Origin: Pandoraea sp. PE-S2T-3
Lineage (GTDB): Bacteria > Pseudomonadota > Gammaproteobacteria > Burkholderiales > Burkholderiaceae
Direction of reading: 5' to 3'
DNA length: 64,000 nt
Assembly (NCBI RefSeq): GCF_002179965.1
Contig: NZ_NGUQ01000037.1
Coordinates: 930,001-994,000, forward strand
The first letter of the stretch is position 1. Each line of letters starts with the position of its first letter. This document shows positions 41,956 through 50,655 of this stretch, piece after piece. Position numbers and translations under genes: made by a program. The notes under the pieces are model-generated. The model saw only the letters and a list, made by a program, of their open reading frames with translations. It searched no databases and was not told the origin of the DNA.

Positions 41956-43182
41956 TCAGGTAGAAAAATTACCTCTCACACCCCATCCGACGGCGCGCCA
42001 CCCACGAAATCGAGTCGCCGCGACGCATCTGTGACGGCGCCAGCCTCTCGCCTGCCCGCGCCCCTCGATCCGGCCAAACTTGATGCCGATGCCCGCGATG
42101 CGGCCCGCGCCCTCGTCCGCGAAGGCGATTCGCCGAATACGCGCCAAAGCTATCAATCGGCCATGCGGTACTGGTTGCGTTGGTATCGGCTGCGCTATGG
42201 GGCCGCTGGCAATGCGGAAATGGCCTCGCAATCGCTTGAGATGTCGCTGCCGTTATCACCCGCCGTCATCGTGCAATTCGTCGTCGATCACGCCATGCAT
42301 CAAGGCAAACACGGGCTGACGACCGAGATGCCCGCCGCGCTGGACGCCGCGCTCGTCGCCGAAGGTGTCAAGGCACGCCCCGGGCCGCCCGCATTGGCGA
42401 CGCTGCTGCATCGGGTGAGCGTCATCGCCAAGCTCCACACTTCGCGCGAATTGCCCAACCCCTGCGCGGACCCTGCGGTACGTGAGCTGCTCGCCAAAAC
42501 GCGTCGCGCCTATGCAAAACGCGGTGTACGTACGACGAAGAAAGACGCCCTGACGCGCGAGCCGCTGCGCGCCCTGCTGGCAACGTGTGACGATTCGCTG
42601 CGCGGCAAACGCGATCGCGCATTGCTGCTCTTCGCTTGGGCCAGCGGCGGCCGCCGGCGCTCGGAAGTCGTGCGCGCGAGCTGCGAGAACTTGCGACGCA
42701 CCGGACCGGAAAGTTACGTGTTCACACTCGCGTGGTCGAAGACCAACCAGCACGGCGCCGATCTCGCGGAAAACGACAAACCCGTGACGGGTGCCGCCGC
42801 CGCCGCGATGACGGATTGGCTGGCGGCCAGCGGTATTGCCGAGGGCGCGATATTTCGGCGAGTGCGGCGGGGCGGTCACGTCGGCGAACCGCTTTCGGAA
42901 GCCGCCGTGCGTGACATCGTGCGCGAGCGCTGCCAACTGGCAGGGCTTGAAGGGGACTTCTCTGCGCACTCGCTGCGCTCCGGCTTTGTCACCGAAGCGG
43001 CACACCAGCAAGTGCCGTTGGCCGAGACCATGGCGATGACCGGACACACCAGCGTGGCGACGGTCGTCGGCTACTTCCGCCGTGCCGACATGGCACGCTC
43101 ACGGGCTGCCGACTTGATGGGAGCGCCCGACACGGCGGACGATGCAGCAGATAACAACGCCGACGATTCGCACGACGCCTGA
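41953..43182 (+). CDS. Tyrosine recombinase / phage-integrase family protein
   Basis: A 409-residue recombinase. Residues about 55-180 form a SAM-like core-binding domain (SPNTRQSYQSAMRYWLRWYR). The catalytic domain has the first Arg in ASGGRRRSEV (about 235), HSLRSGFVTEA with the HxxR pair, GHTSVATVVGYF with the second His and the nucleophilic Tyr near 374. All five canonical residues are visible, so it can be active. The end is an Asp/Ala-rich tail. No phage genes, no tRNA and no duplicated att site are near, unlike a typical mobile element. It is paired with the KfrA-like gene. Confidence 0.93.
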   Translation: MSGRKITSHTPSDGAPPTKSSRRDASVTAPASRLPAPLDPAKLDADARDAARALVREGDSPNTRQSYQSAMRYWLRWYRLRYGAAGNAEMASQSLEMSLPLSPAVIVQFVVDHAMHQGKHGLTTEMPAALDAALVAEGVKARPGPPALATLLHRVSVIAKLHTSRELPNPCADPAVRELLAKTRRAYAKRGVRTTKKDALTREPLRALLATCDDSLRGKRDRALLLFAWASGGRRRSEVVRASCENLRRTGPESYVFTLAWSKTNQHGADLAENDKPVTGAAAAAMTDWLAASGIAEGAIFRRVRRGGHVGEPLSEAAVRDIVRERCQLAGLEGDFSAHSLRSGFVTEAAHQQVPLAETMAMTGHTSVATVVGYFRRADMARSRAADLMGAPDTADDAADNNADDSHDA

Positions 43183-43200
43183 CGCCAATCGCAGCGGCCC

Positions 43201-43227
43201 GCCACCCCGTTATTTCAGACGGGTGGC
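43201..43227. terminator. Hairpin after the recombinase gene
   Basis: GCCACCC (43201-43207) pairs with GGGTGGC (43221-43227) and the stem extends inward with one bulged C. It lies about 20 bases after the stop and has no T tract, so it is a weak or Rho-assisted terminator at best. Confidence 0.4.
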
Positions 43228-43375
43228 TGGCACAAAGATGTATTTCAGTGGTATCTTTTATCGCGATGGACGTATGCCATAGTGGACATACTCCCTGCTT
43301 TGTCGGCTCGACCCCGGTGGCCTCATGGCCGCCGCCCCCAACGACCCCACCGACCATTGAAAGGTGCAGATCGCC

Positions 43376-44497
43376 ATGCGTAGCTCCCTCGCTTCTCACC
43401 CGCTCACCGAACGTCTCGGCTTGCTCACCCCGATCATTCAGGCACCCATGGCCGGCACCTCCACGCCCGCACTGGCCGCTGCCGTCTCGAACGCTGGCGG
43501 ACTCGGTTCGCTGGGTGTCGCATCGGGGAACGCCGATACCGCTCGCAAAGCCATTCACGACACGCGCGCCCTCACGCGCAAGCCGTTCAACGTCAATCTC
43601 TTCTGTCACGCTCCCGCCAAGCTCGACACGTCGCGCGACGCAGCGTGGCTGGCCTATCTCGCCCCCGAGTTCGCCCGCTTCGACGCCACACCGCCCGCCA
43701 CGCTCAGCGAGATCTACATGAGCTTTGTCGCCGACGACGCCATGTTCGAAATGCTGCTCGAAGAGCGCCCGGCTGTCGTCAGCTTCCACTTCGGCCTGCC
43801 CTCGCAAGCCAAGATCGATGCGCTGCATGCCGCAGGCATCACGTTGTTCGCCACGGCGACGAATCTGGCCGAAGCACGCGCGGTTGAAGCCGCCGGTATC
43901 GACGCGGTCGTCGCGCAAGGTTATGAAGCCGGTGGCCATCGTGGACGCTTCGAGGATCTTGGCGACCGCGTGACAACGGATGACGAACAGCTGGGCACGC
44001 TGGCGCTGGTGCGTCTGCTCGTAACGCATACGTCGCTACCGGTGATTGCGGCCGGCGGCATCATGGACGGCGCGGGTATCGCAGCCGTTCTGGCGCTCGG
44101 TGCACAGGCCGCGCAACTCGGCACGGCTTTCGTGGGGTGCCCGGAATCAGCCGCCGATGCCGCGTATCGCGAACGATTGACGAGTGGTCATCCGCCGCGC
44201 ACTGCGATGATTCGCGCAATCTCCGGCCGCCCAGCGCGGGGTTTCGCCAACCGCCTGTATGAACTTGAAGAAGCGGCCGAGCGTCCGCTGCTGCCCGCCT
44301 ATCCGGTGACGTACGACGCGGGCAAGGCGCTCAATGCCGCCGCGAAAGCCAAGGGCAATAGCGATTACGCTGCTCAGTGGGCCGGTCAGGCCGCCCCGTT
44401 GGCCCGGGCGATGCCTGCGGCAGAGCTCGTGGGTGTGCTGCGCGCCGAGTTGCATGAGACGTTCGACGCCCTGCGCGAACTTGCCGAATCCCTTTGA
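43376..44497 (+). CDS. Nitronate monooxygenase family protein (copy 1)
   Basis: A 373-residue FMN-dependent TIM-barrel enzyme of the 2-nitropropane dioxygenase/NMO family, which oxidises toxic propionate 3-nitronate and nitroalkanes. Motifs: [20 protein letters not shown] near the N-terminus, [10 protein letters not shown], the catalytic His in [14 protein letters not shown], and the phosphate-binding [20 protein letters not shown]. The ATG at 43376 has GAAAGG upstream. It shares the same layout with the next gene 14 bases on, a tandem duplicate. Confidence 0.93.
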   Translation: MRSSLASHPLTERLGLLTPIIQAPMAGTSTPALAAAVSNAGGLGSLGVASGNADTARKAIHDTRALTRKPFNVNLFCHAPAKLDTSRDAAWLAYLAPEFARFDATPPATLSEIYMSFVADDAMFEMLLEERPAVVSFHFGLPSQAKIDALHAAGITLFATATNLAEARAVEAAGIDAVVAQGYEAGGHRGRFEDLGDRVTTDDEQLGTLALVRLLVTHTSLPVIAAGGIMDGAGIAAVLALGAQAAQLGTAFVGCPESAADAAYRERLTSGHPPRTAMIRAISGRPARGFANRLYELEEAAERPLLPAYPVTYDAGKALNAAAKAKGNSDYAAQWAGQAAPLARAMPAAELVGVLRAELHETFDALRELAESL

Positions 44498-44511
44498 GCG
44501 CGGAGTCACGC

Positions 44512-45615
44512 ATGACAACAACACTTCGCCTCACTGAGCGCCTTGGCCTGACGACACCAATCATTCAGGCACCGATGGCTGTGGCTTCCACACCTGCATT
44601 GGCTGCTGCCGTCTCCAACGCCGGCGGCCTTGGCTCTCTGGCCGTCGGCAATATTGACGCCACGGCGGCACGCGACGTCATCCGGCAGACACGCGCACTG
44701 ACCGACCGCCCCTTCAACGTCAATGTCTTCACGCACGTGCCGGCCAAGGCCGACGCCGCGCGCGAAGCCGCATGGCTCGACTATCTGGCGCCGGAGTTCG
44801 CACGATTCGACGCGAAGCCGCCCGCGTCGCTGCGCGAAATCTATCTGAGCTTCGTGGAAGACGTGGCGATGTACGAAATGTTTCTCGAAGAACGCCCCGC
44901 CGTCATCAGCTTCCACTTCGGCTTGCCCCCGCAAGACTGGATCGATGCGTTGCAAGCAGCGGGCATCGTGCTGTTCGCGAGCGCCACGAACGAAGAGGAA
45001 GCCGCCGCCATCGAGGCGGCCGGCATCGATGCCATCGTCGCCCAAGGCTGGGAAGCGGGCGGGCATCGCGGACGCTTCAACGACGAAGGCGACCGTCAGC
45101 GCACGCAAGACGAGCAGCTGGGCACGTTCGCACTGGTGCGGCGGCTCGTCTCGCTGACGTCGCTGCCGGTGATCGCGACGGGCGGCATCATGGACGGCGC
45201 AGGCATTGCCGCCGTGCTCGCACTCGGCGCACAGGCCGCGCAATTGGGCACGGCGTTCTTGCTTTGCCCGGAGTCCAGCGCGGATGCCGCCTATCGCGAA
45301 GCGCTCACGCGTAGTGAACCGCCCCGCACCGCGCTGATCCGCGCCATCTCGGGCCGCCCGGCACGCGGGTTCGCGAATCGTTTCTGGGAACTCGAACACG
45401 TTGCCGGACGCCCGGCGATTCCCGACTATCCGATTACGTACGATGCCGGCAAGTCGCTCAATGCAGCTGCAAAGGCGCATAAGGACAGCAGCTATGCGGC
45501 ACAATGGGCCGGACAAGCGGCGCCGCTCGCCCGGGTGTTGCCCGCAGCAGAATTGATCGGCGTACTCACGCGAGAAACCCGCGAAGCGATCACGGCCGCT
45601 GCCCGCCTGTCATGA
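44512..45615 (+). CDS. Nitronate monooxygenase family protein (copy 2)
   Basis: A 367-residue paralogue of the preceding gene, similar along its full length, with [34 protein letters not shown] (catalytic His) and [20 protein letters not shown]. The start ATG has CGGAG seven bases upstream. The two differ mostly in the insert around the C-terminal third and at many surface positions, so the duplication is not recent. The pair may act on different nitronates or form a hetero-oligomer, which is speculation. It is followed by the AcuI-like gene on the same strand. Confidence 0.93.
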   Translation: MTTTLRLTERLGLTTPIIQAPMAVASTPALAAAVSNAGGLGSLAVGNIDATAARDVIRQTRALTDRPFNVNVFTHVPAKADAAREAAWLDYLAPEFARFDAKPPASLREIYLSFVEDVAMYEMFLEERPAVISFHFGLPPQDWIDALQAAGIVLFASATNEEEAAAIEAAGIDAIVAQGWEAGGHRGRFNDEGDRQRTQDEQLGTFALVRRLVSLTSLPVIATGGIMDGAGIAAVLALGAQAAQLGTAFLLCPESSADAAYREALTRSEPPRTALIRAISGRPARGFANRFWELEHVAGRPAIPDYPITYDAGKSLNAAAKAHKDSSYAAQWAGQAAPLARVLPAAELIGVLTRETREAITAAARLS

Positions 45616-45683
45616 AACGTCGAACGCAGTAACCGACACCCGCAAGTCAGGCAAGTCCCCCTTAGCTTCGGAGACGTCACGGC

Positions 45684-46670
45684 ATGTTCAACGCAATTTT
45701 GCTGACGCAATCCGACGGTGCCACACAGGCCGCCGTCACCGCACTGGAAGATGACGCACTCCCTGCCGATGGCGACGTGCTCGTCGCCATCGATTACTCC
45801 ACCATCAATTACAAGGACGGTCTGGCGATCACTGGCCGCGCACCGGTCGTGCGCCACTGGCCGATGGTCGCAGGCATCGATGGCGCCGGTACGGTGCTCG
45901 AATCGTCGCACCCGGCATGGCACAAGGGCGATCGGTTCGTGCTCAATGGCTATGGTGTCGGCGAGACGCACTGGGGATGTCTGGCGCAAAAGGCCCGCCT
46001 CAAGGGCGACTGGCTGGTACGCCTGCCCGGGCGCCTGACGCCCCGCGATGCGATGGCGATCGGCACCGCCGGCTACACGGCGATGTTGTCGGTGATGGCG
46101 CTGGAGCGTAGCGGCGTGTCTCCACGCCATGGGGATGTGCTGGTGACGGGAGCCTCTGGCGGGGTGGGCTCGGTGGCCATCGCGCTACTCAGTTCGCTCG
46201 GGTATCGCGTGGTCGCCTCGACCGGCAAACTTCACGAGGCCGACTATCTGAAGACGCTCGGCGCCGCGGAAGTCATCGACCGCAATCTGCTTTCCGCCCC
46301 CGGCAAACCGCTTCAGAAAGAGCGCTGGGCCGCCGTGGTCGACTCGGTGGGGTCACACACGCTCGTGAACGCCTGCGCCCAGTTGCGCTATGACGGCGTG
46401 GCAACGGCGTGCGGTCTCGCACAAGGCATGGACTTCCCGGCCAACATGGCGCCGTTCATCCTGCGCGGCATTACGCTGCACGGGATCGATAGCGTGATGG
46501 CACCGCACGCACTGCGCGAACAAGCCTGGCAGCGTCTGGCGCGCGATCTCGAACCGCAAAAACTCGGGGGCATTTCGCACGACGTCAGCCTGCACGACGC
46601 CATCGGCATCGGGCAACGCATCGTGAAGGGGGAAATTCACGGCCGGGTGGTGGTGGACGTGAACCGCTGA
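45684..46670 (+). CDS. acuI: AcuI/YhdH-family NADPH-dependent acryloyl-CoA reductase-like MDR enzyme
   Basis: A 328-residue medium-chain reductase without the zinc ligands of alcohol dehydrogenases. NYKDGLAITGRAPVVRHWPM and GIDGAGTVLES, then GVGETHWGCLAQKARLKGDW are close to AcuI/YhdH, which reduces toxic acryloyl-CoA to propionyl-CoA. The Rossmann motif is VTGASGGVGSVAIALLSSLG. Next to nitronate monooxygenases it may belong to a detoxification route for C3 acids, but that link is only positional. A strong terminator follows. Confidence 0.9.
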   Translation: MFNAILLTQSDGATQAAVTALEDDALPADGDVLVAIDYSTINYKDGLAITGRAPVVRHWPMVAGIDGAGTVLESSHPAWHKGDRFVLNGYGVGETHWGCLAQKARLKGDWLVRLPGRLTPRDAMAIGTAGYTAMLSVMALERSGVSPRHGDVLVTGASGGVGSVAIALLSSLGYRVVASTGKLHEADYLKTLGAAEVIDRNLLSAPGKPLQKERWAAVVDSVGSHTLVNACAQLRYDGVATACGLAQGMDFPANMAPFILRGITLHGIDSVMAPHALREQAWQRLARDLEPQKLGGISHDVSLHDAIGIGQRIVKGEIHGRVVVDVNR

Positions 46671-46728
46671 AGCAGGCCACTGAAAAGCCAGCGAAGCAAC
46701 GCAGAAACCACCGAAACAGCAAACCAAG

Positions 46729-46757
46729 CGGGCGGCCCTCACAGGCCGCCCGTTTTT
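46729..46757. terminator. Intrinsic terminator between acuI and livF
   Basis: Nine-base stem CGGGCGGCC (46729-46737) and GGCCGCCCG (46744-46752), six-base loop, followed by TTTTT on the plus strand. It ends the acuI message; the stem may also help end the livF message, although the minus-strand T-run is weak. Confidence 0.85.
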
Positions 46758-46760
46758 CGT

Positions 46761-47483
46761 TTAGTGGCCGCCGCCGAGGTACGCCGCGCGCACGGCGTCG
46801 TCGTTGCGCAGACTTTCTGCCGGGCCGTGCACCGAGATGCGGCCGTTTTCCAGCACGTAGCCGTAGTCGGCGACGGCCAGCGCCGCTGCCGCGAACTGTT
46901 CGACGAGCAACATCGTCACGCCCTCGGACTTGAGGTTGCCGATGATGCGGAACACTTCGTCGACCAGAATCGGCGCGAGGCCCATCGACGGCTCATCGAG
47001 CAGCACGATGTCCGGGCGAAGCATCACCGCGCGGGCCATGGCGAGCATCTGCTGCTCGCCGCCCGAAAGCGTACCGGCCAACTGGTTGCGGCGTTCTTTC
47101 AGGCGTGGGAACAGATCCATCGCGCGGTCGAGGTCGGCGGCCACGTCGCCGCGCGGGCGGCTGCCGGTCAAGCGCGGAAACGCGCCGAGGCGCAGATTAT
47201 CGGTCACCGACATGGTGGCGAAAACGCGCCGGCCTTCCGGCGAGTGCGCAAGGCCGAGCTTGGCGATGCGATGCGAATCGAGCCCGTCGATACGCTTCTC
47301 GCCGAGGGTGATTTCACCGGAGGTCGGCTTGATCATGCCCGACACGGCGCGCATGGTCGTGGTCTTGCCGGCCCCGTTCGAGCCGATCAGCGTGATGACC
47401 TGGCCGCCCGGCACATCGATATCGATGCCGTGCAGTACCTGCACTTTGCCGTAGCCGGCTTGCAGATTACGAATGGAAAGCAT
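46761..47483 (-). CDS. livF: ABC transporter ATPase LivF
   Basis: A 240-residue ATPase subunit of a branched-chain amino acid-type importer. The Walker A is GSNGAGKTT (about 34-42), the signature LSGGEQQML, Walker B IVLLDEPSMGL, and the H-loop VEQFAAAAL has Gln-Phe in place of His, usual for LivF. The AYLGGGH end is typical. It is last in the liv operon, 75 bases after the LivM-LivG fusion. Confidence 0.96.
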   Translation of the reverse strand: MLSIRNLQAGYGKVQVLHGIDIDVPGGQVITLIGSNGAGKTTTMRAVSGMIKPTSGEITLGEKRIDGLDSHRIAKLGLAHSPEGRRVFATMSVTDNLRLGAFPRLTGSRPRGDVAADLDRAMDLFPRLKERRNQLAGTLSGGEQQMLAMARAVMLRPDIVLLDEPSMGLAPILVDEVFRIIGNLKSEGVTMLLVEQFAAAALAVADYGYVLENGRISVHGPAESLRNDDAVRAAYLGGGH

Positions 47484-47558
47484 AGGAGTTCCGTGAGTTC
47501 GTGGCTGCCTGATACGTCACGGGCACCGATCCGGCCGGCCCCCGTGACATGGCGCGCG

Positions 47559-49547
47559 TCAGTGAGTCGTCGTTGCGCCGCCCAGATAGGCTTCGATCAC
47601 CTTCGGATCGGCCTGAATCTGTGCCGGCAGCCCTTCCGCGATTTTCTGCCCGAAGTCGAGCACGGACACCGTCTGGCACGTGCTCATGACCACGTCCATG
47701 TGGTGCTCGATCAGGATGACCGTAATGCCGTGGTCGCGGATCTTGCGAATGATCGTGAGCAACTCGCGAATATCGGGTGCCGTAAGCCCCGCCGCCGGCT
47801 CGTCGAGCAACAGCAAGCGCGGATCCAGCGCCAGTGCCCGTGCGATCTCCAGCAGACGCTGCTTGCCGTACGGCAGATTGCGCGCTTCCTCGTCGGCCAG
47901 CGGTGCCAGCCCCACGAACTCCAGCAGCCGCATCGCCCGTGCACGTGCCCCGCCTTCTTCGCGCTTGTAACGCGGCAGTCGCAACGACACATCGACCAGC
48001 GTCGAGCCGAACGTGTGATGCAACCCCACGAGCACGTTTTCGAGCGCCGTCATTTCGCCGAACAACTGCACGTTCTGGAACGTCCGTGCCACGCCCGAGA
48101 GCGCGATGTCTGCCGACGTACGCCCGGCCAGCGACTGCCCGGCGAACTCGATGCTGCCGGCCGTGGGCACGTAAATGCCCGTGAGCACGTTCATCATCGT
48201 GCTCTTGCCCGAGCCGTTGGGGCCGATCAAGCCGTGAATCGTGCCACGCTTGACCGTCAGGTCCACCTGATTGAGCGCCTTGAGACCGTCGAACTGCATG
48301 AGCAGCTGGCGCACCTTGAGCAACTCTTCCGGGCCGCTGGCAGCCGCTGCCAGTACCGGGTCGGTGGTACTCCCGGCGCCTTCGTCGATCTGCGCCGCCG
48401 ACACCGTACTTGCCCGGCGGCGATTCATGACCTTGGCACGCAGGAAGCCAACGATGCCATCGGGCAGGTAGTACACGACGAACAGAATCATCAGACCGAA
48501 AATCGTCAGACGCCAGTCGGTGATGTTGTCGCGCCACCAGGTCACACTCGCCAGTGCGATCGTGCCGACGATCGGCACGGCGGCTTTGGCGAGGCTCGTG
48601 CGTCCGCGTGCGATGGCGGTGACGGCGACACCCGTGGTCACCACGGCGATGGCGGTGGCCACGATACGGAAGGTCGCGATGTCATCGAGCAACTGCGGCA
48701 GCAGCACGATGATGGCCGCCCCCAGCAGCGAGCCGCTGCGCGTCTTGCGACCGCCCATGATCACGGCGAGCAGGAACAGAATCGTCAACTCGAAGTTGTA
48801 CGTGTTCGGCGAAATGTACTGCTCGGAGTAGGCATAGAGGCTGCCTGCGAGACCGGCGAAACCGGCACTGATCACGAACGCATACACCTTGTAGCGATAC
48901 ACCGACACGCCCATACAGTCCGACGCCACCGGCGAATCGCGCAGTGCCTCGAAGGCACGGCCAAGGTGCGACTTCAGGATGCGATGCGCCACCAGCATGC
49001 TCAGCAGCAGCAATACCGCCACCAGCCAGTAGTACTCGACTTCATCCATCAGATGCCCGCCGATGAGCGGCTTGGTGAGCTTGATGCCGAGCGGCCCCGA
49101 AGTGAGGAAGTCCATCTCGTTGATGAGAATCTGGATGATGGTGCCGAACGCCAGCGTCACCATGGCCAGATACGGCCCGATCACCCGCAGTGCAGGCAAC
49201 GCGAGAATTGCGCCGAACGCGGCCGTGACCAGAATGGCCGCCGGCAGCGCCAGCCAGAGCGAGAGTCCGAGCTTGGCGAAGAACACGCCCGCCACATAGG
49301 CACCGATACCGAACAGGCCGGCGTGGCCCAACGATACCTGCCCCGTGTAGCCCACGACGATATCCAGCCCGAAGAGCAGGATCGCGTAGATCATGATCGT
49401 CTCGATCATGTGGATGTAATACGGGTTGCCGACGGCGAGCGGAAAGCCGAACAGCGCGAGAATGCCGACGATGCCCGCGAGCTTCGCGGTCATGCGCAGG
49501 CCGCCGAGATCGCCGGCCTCGCGGGAGGTGGTGGTCTGTGCGGTCAT
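47559..49547 (-). CDS. Fused LivM permease and LivG ATPase
   Basis: A 662-residue fusion of two proteins that are separate in E. coli. Residues about 1-350 are LivM, with 8-10 helices and the motifs LDIVVGYTGQVSLGHAGLFG and GALIRALRDSPVAS-like EALRDSPVASDCMG. A polar linker (350-400) leads to LivG: Walker A GPNGSGKST near 441, LPYGKQRLLEIARA, LLLLDEPAAGL and VILIEHHMDVVM. Fusions of this kind occur in Burkholderiaceae and keep one permease tied to one ATPase. LivH ends two bases upstream, so this is a tight operon. Substrate may be leucine, other amino acids, or amides and urea. Confidence 0.95.
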   Translation of the reverse strand: MTAQTTTSREAGDLGGLRMTAKLAGIVGILALFGFPLAVGNPYYIHMIETIMIYAILLFGLDIVVGYTGQVSLGHAGLFGIGAYVAGVFFAKLGLSLWLALPAAILVTAAFGAILALPALRVIGPYLAMVTLAFGTIIQILINEMDFLTSGPLGIKLTKPLIGGHLMDEVEYYWLVAVLLLLSMLVAHRILKSHLGRAFEALRDSPVASDCMGVSVYRYKVYAFVISAGFAGLAGSLYAYSEQYISPNTYNFELTILFLLAVIMGGRKTRSGSLLGAAIIVLLPQLLDDIATFRIVATAIAVVTTGVAVTAIARGRTSLAKAAVPIVGTIALASVTWWRDNITDWRLTIFGLMILFVVYYLPDGIVGFLRAKVMNRRRASTVSAAQIDEGAGSTTDPVLAAAASGPEELLKVRQLLMQFDGLKALNQVDLTVKRGTIHGLIGPNGSGKSTMMNVLTGIYVPTAGSIEFAGQSLAGRTSADIALSGVARTFQNVQLFGEMTALENVLVGLHHTFGSTLVDVSLRLPRYKREEGGARARAMRLLEFVGLAPLADEEARNLPYGKQRLLEIARALALDPRLLLLDEPAAGLTAPDIRELLTIIRKIRDHGITVILIEHHMDVVMSTCQTVSVLDFGQKIAEGLPAQIQADPKVIEAYLGGATTTH

Positions 49548-49549
49548 GG

Positions 49550-50428
49550 TTACACCTTCTTGATCGCGGTCTTGCCGAACAGGCCCGCCGGCTTCACGGC
49601 CAGAACGAGCAACAGCAGCACGAGGCCCGGCACATCTTTGTAGCCGGTCGACACATAAAACGCCGTGGTCGTCTCGGCAATGCCGAGAATCAGACCACCG
49701 ACGAGCACGCCCATCCCGCTCGACAACCCGCCGATGATCGCCACCGCGAACGCCTTCAGGCCGAGGACCGCGCCCATCGTGGCACCGGTGAGCGTGAGCG
49801 GCGCGACGAGCACGCCCGCAAACGCGGCAGCCATCGACGACAGCGCGTACGAGAACGTAATGACGAGACTCGTGTTGATCCCCATCAGGCCGGCCGCGTC
49901 GCGGTCGTTGGCCGTGGCCACCACGGCCTTGCCGTAGATCGAGCGGCGGTTGAACAGCTCGACGGCCGCCATCATCAGCAGTGCGCCGACGACGACCAGC
50001 ATTTCCATGGGCAACACGTTGGCGCCCAGCACGCTGACGGGGGCTTCGGGCAACGGCGACGGGAATTTCAGATCGTCACGGCCCCAGACGTTTTCCGCCA
50101 CGTTGCGGAAGATGATGCCCAGCGCAATGGTGGACATGATCCAGCCGAATTCGGATTTGATGCGTAAGGCGGGTTTCACGCCGATGCGCTCGACGAACGC
50201 GCCCTGCACGAGGCCGAACAGGCACACGATCGGGATCATCAGCCAGTAATTGAGACCAAGGGTGTCGACCAGGGTAAGGCCGACCAGCGCGCCGAGCATC
50301 AGCGCTTCGCCCTGGCCGAAGTTCAGGGTGCCGGACGTCGCAAACGTCAGTTGGTAACCGAAGGCGATCACGGCGTAGATCATCCCCAGCGCGATGCCGC
50401 TGAAGATGAGTTGAATCAGGATGGTCAT
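49550..50428 (-). CDS. livH: ABC transporter permease LivH
   Basis: A 292-residue inner-membrane permease of about eight helices. LIFSGIALGMIYAVIAFGYQ, SGTLNFGQGEALMLGALVG and the EAA-type loop segment TANDRDAAGLMGIN are standard LivH. It pairs with the LivM half of the following fusion gene (gap of two bases). Between livK and livH there is a 227-base gap with two inverted repeats, as often seen when the binding protein is made in excess. Confidence 0.95.
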   Translation of the reverse strand: MTILIQLIFSGIALGMIYAVIAFGYQLTFATSGTLNFGQGEALMLGALVGLTLVDTLGLNYWLMIPIVCLFGLVQGAFVERIGVKPALRIKSEFGWIMSTIALGIIFRNVAENVWGRDDLKFPSPLPEAPVSVLGANVLPMEMLVVVGALLMMAAVELFNRRSIYGKAVVATANDRDAAGLMGINTSLVITFSYALSSMAAAFAGVLVAPLTLTGATMGAVLGLKAFAVAIIGGLSSGMGVLVGGLILGIAETTTAFYVSTGYKDVPGLVLLLLVLAVKPAGLFGKTAIKKV

Positions 50429-50589
50429 GCGGTCCTCTCTCGCGAGTGCGAGCCTACGAGTGATGCACGGGAGGCATACGGATCACGAGCCTCACGCCGG
50501 TCCCGAGTGCCGGCGGCAGGCCGCGGGTGTGGCAACGGCGCGCGCGCCAGACCGTTTGCCCGAGTGTTCCCCGTGGGCTTGGGTCGTGG

Positions 50590-50637
50590 ACGGCGCGCGC
50601 CGTGGGTCACCCGTCAGGGCTGCATCTCAGTGCAGCC
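50590..50637 (-). promoter_or_regulatory. Two inverted repeats between livK and livH
   Basis: GGCTGCA-TCTCAG-TGCAGCC (50618-50637) is a perfect 7-base-stem hairpin just after the livK stop. ACGGCGCGCGCCGT (50590-50603) is a 14-base palindrome. No T-run follows, so these probably protect the livK mRNA 3' end or thin out transcription into livH rather than stop it. Confidence 0.55.
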
Positions 50638-50655
50638 TGTCGAGCACAGGCGGGC

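Noticed and set aside
41953-43182. Integrase considered as the edge of a prophage or genomic island
   Set aside because: No phage, plasmid or transfer genes nearby, no tRNA, no att repeat seen; composition of flanking genes is ordinary.
46764-49643. Very long plus-strand reading frame (959 codons) opposite the liv genes
   Set aside because: It is antisense to clear LivF and LivM-LivG sequence; translation is Arg/His-rich without any motif. High-GC DNA gives such shadows.
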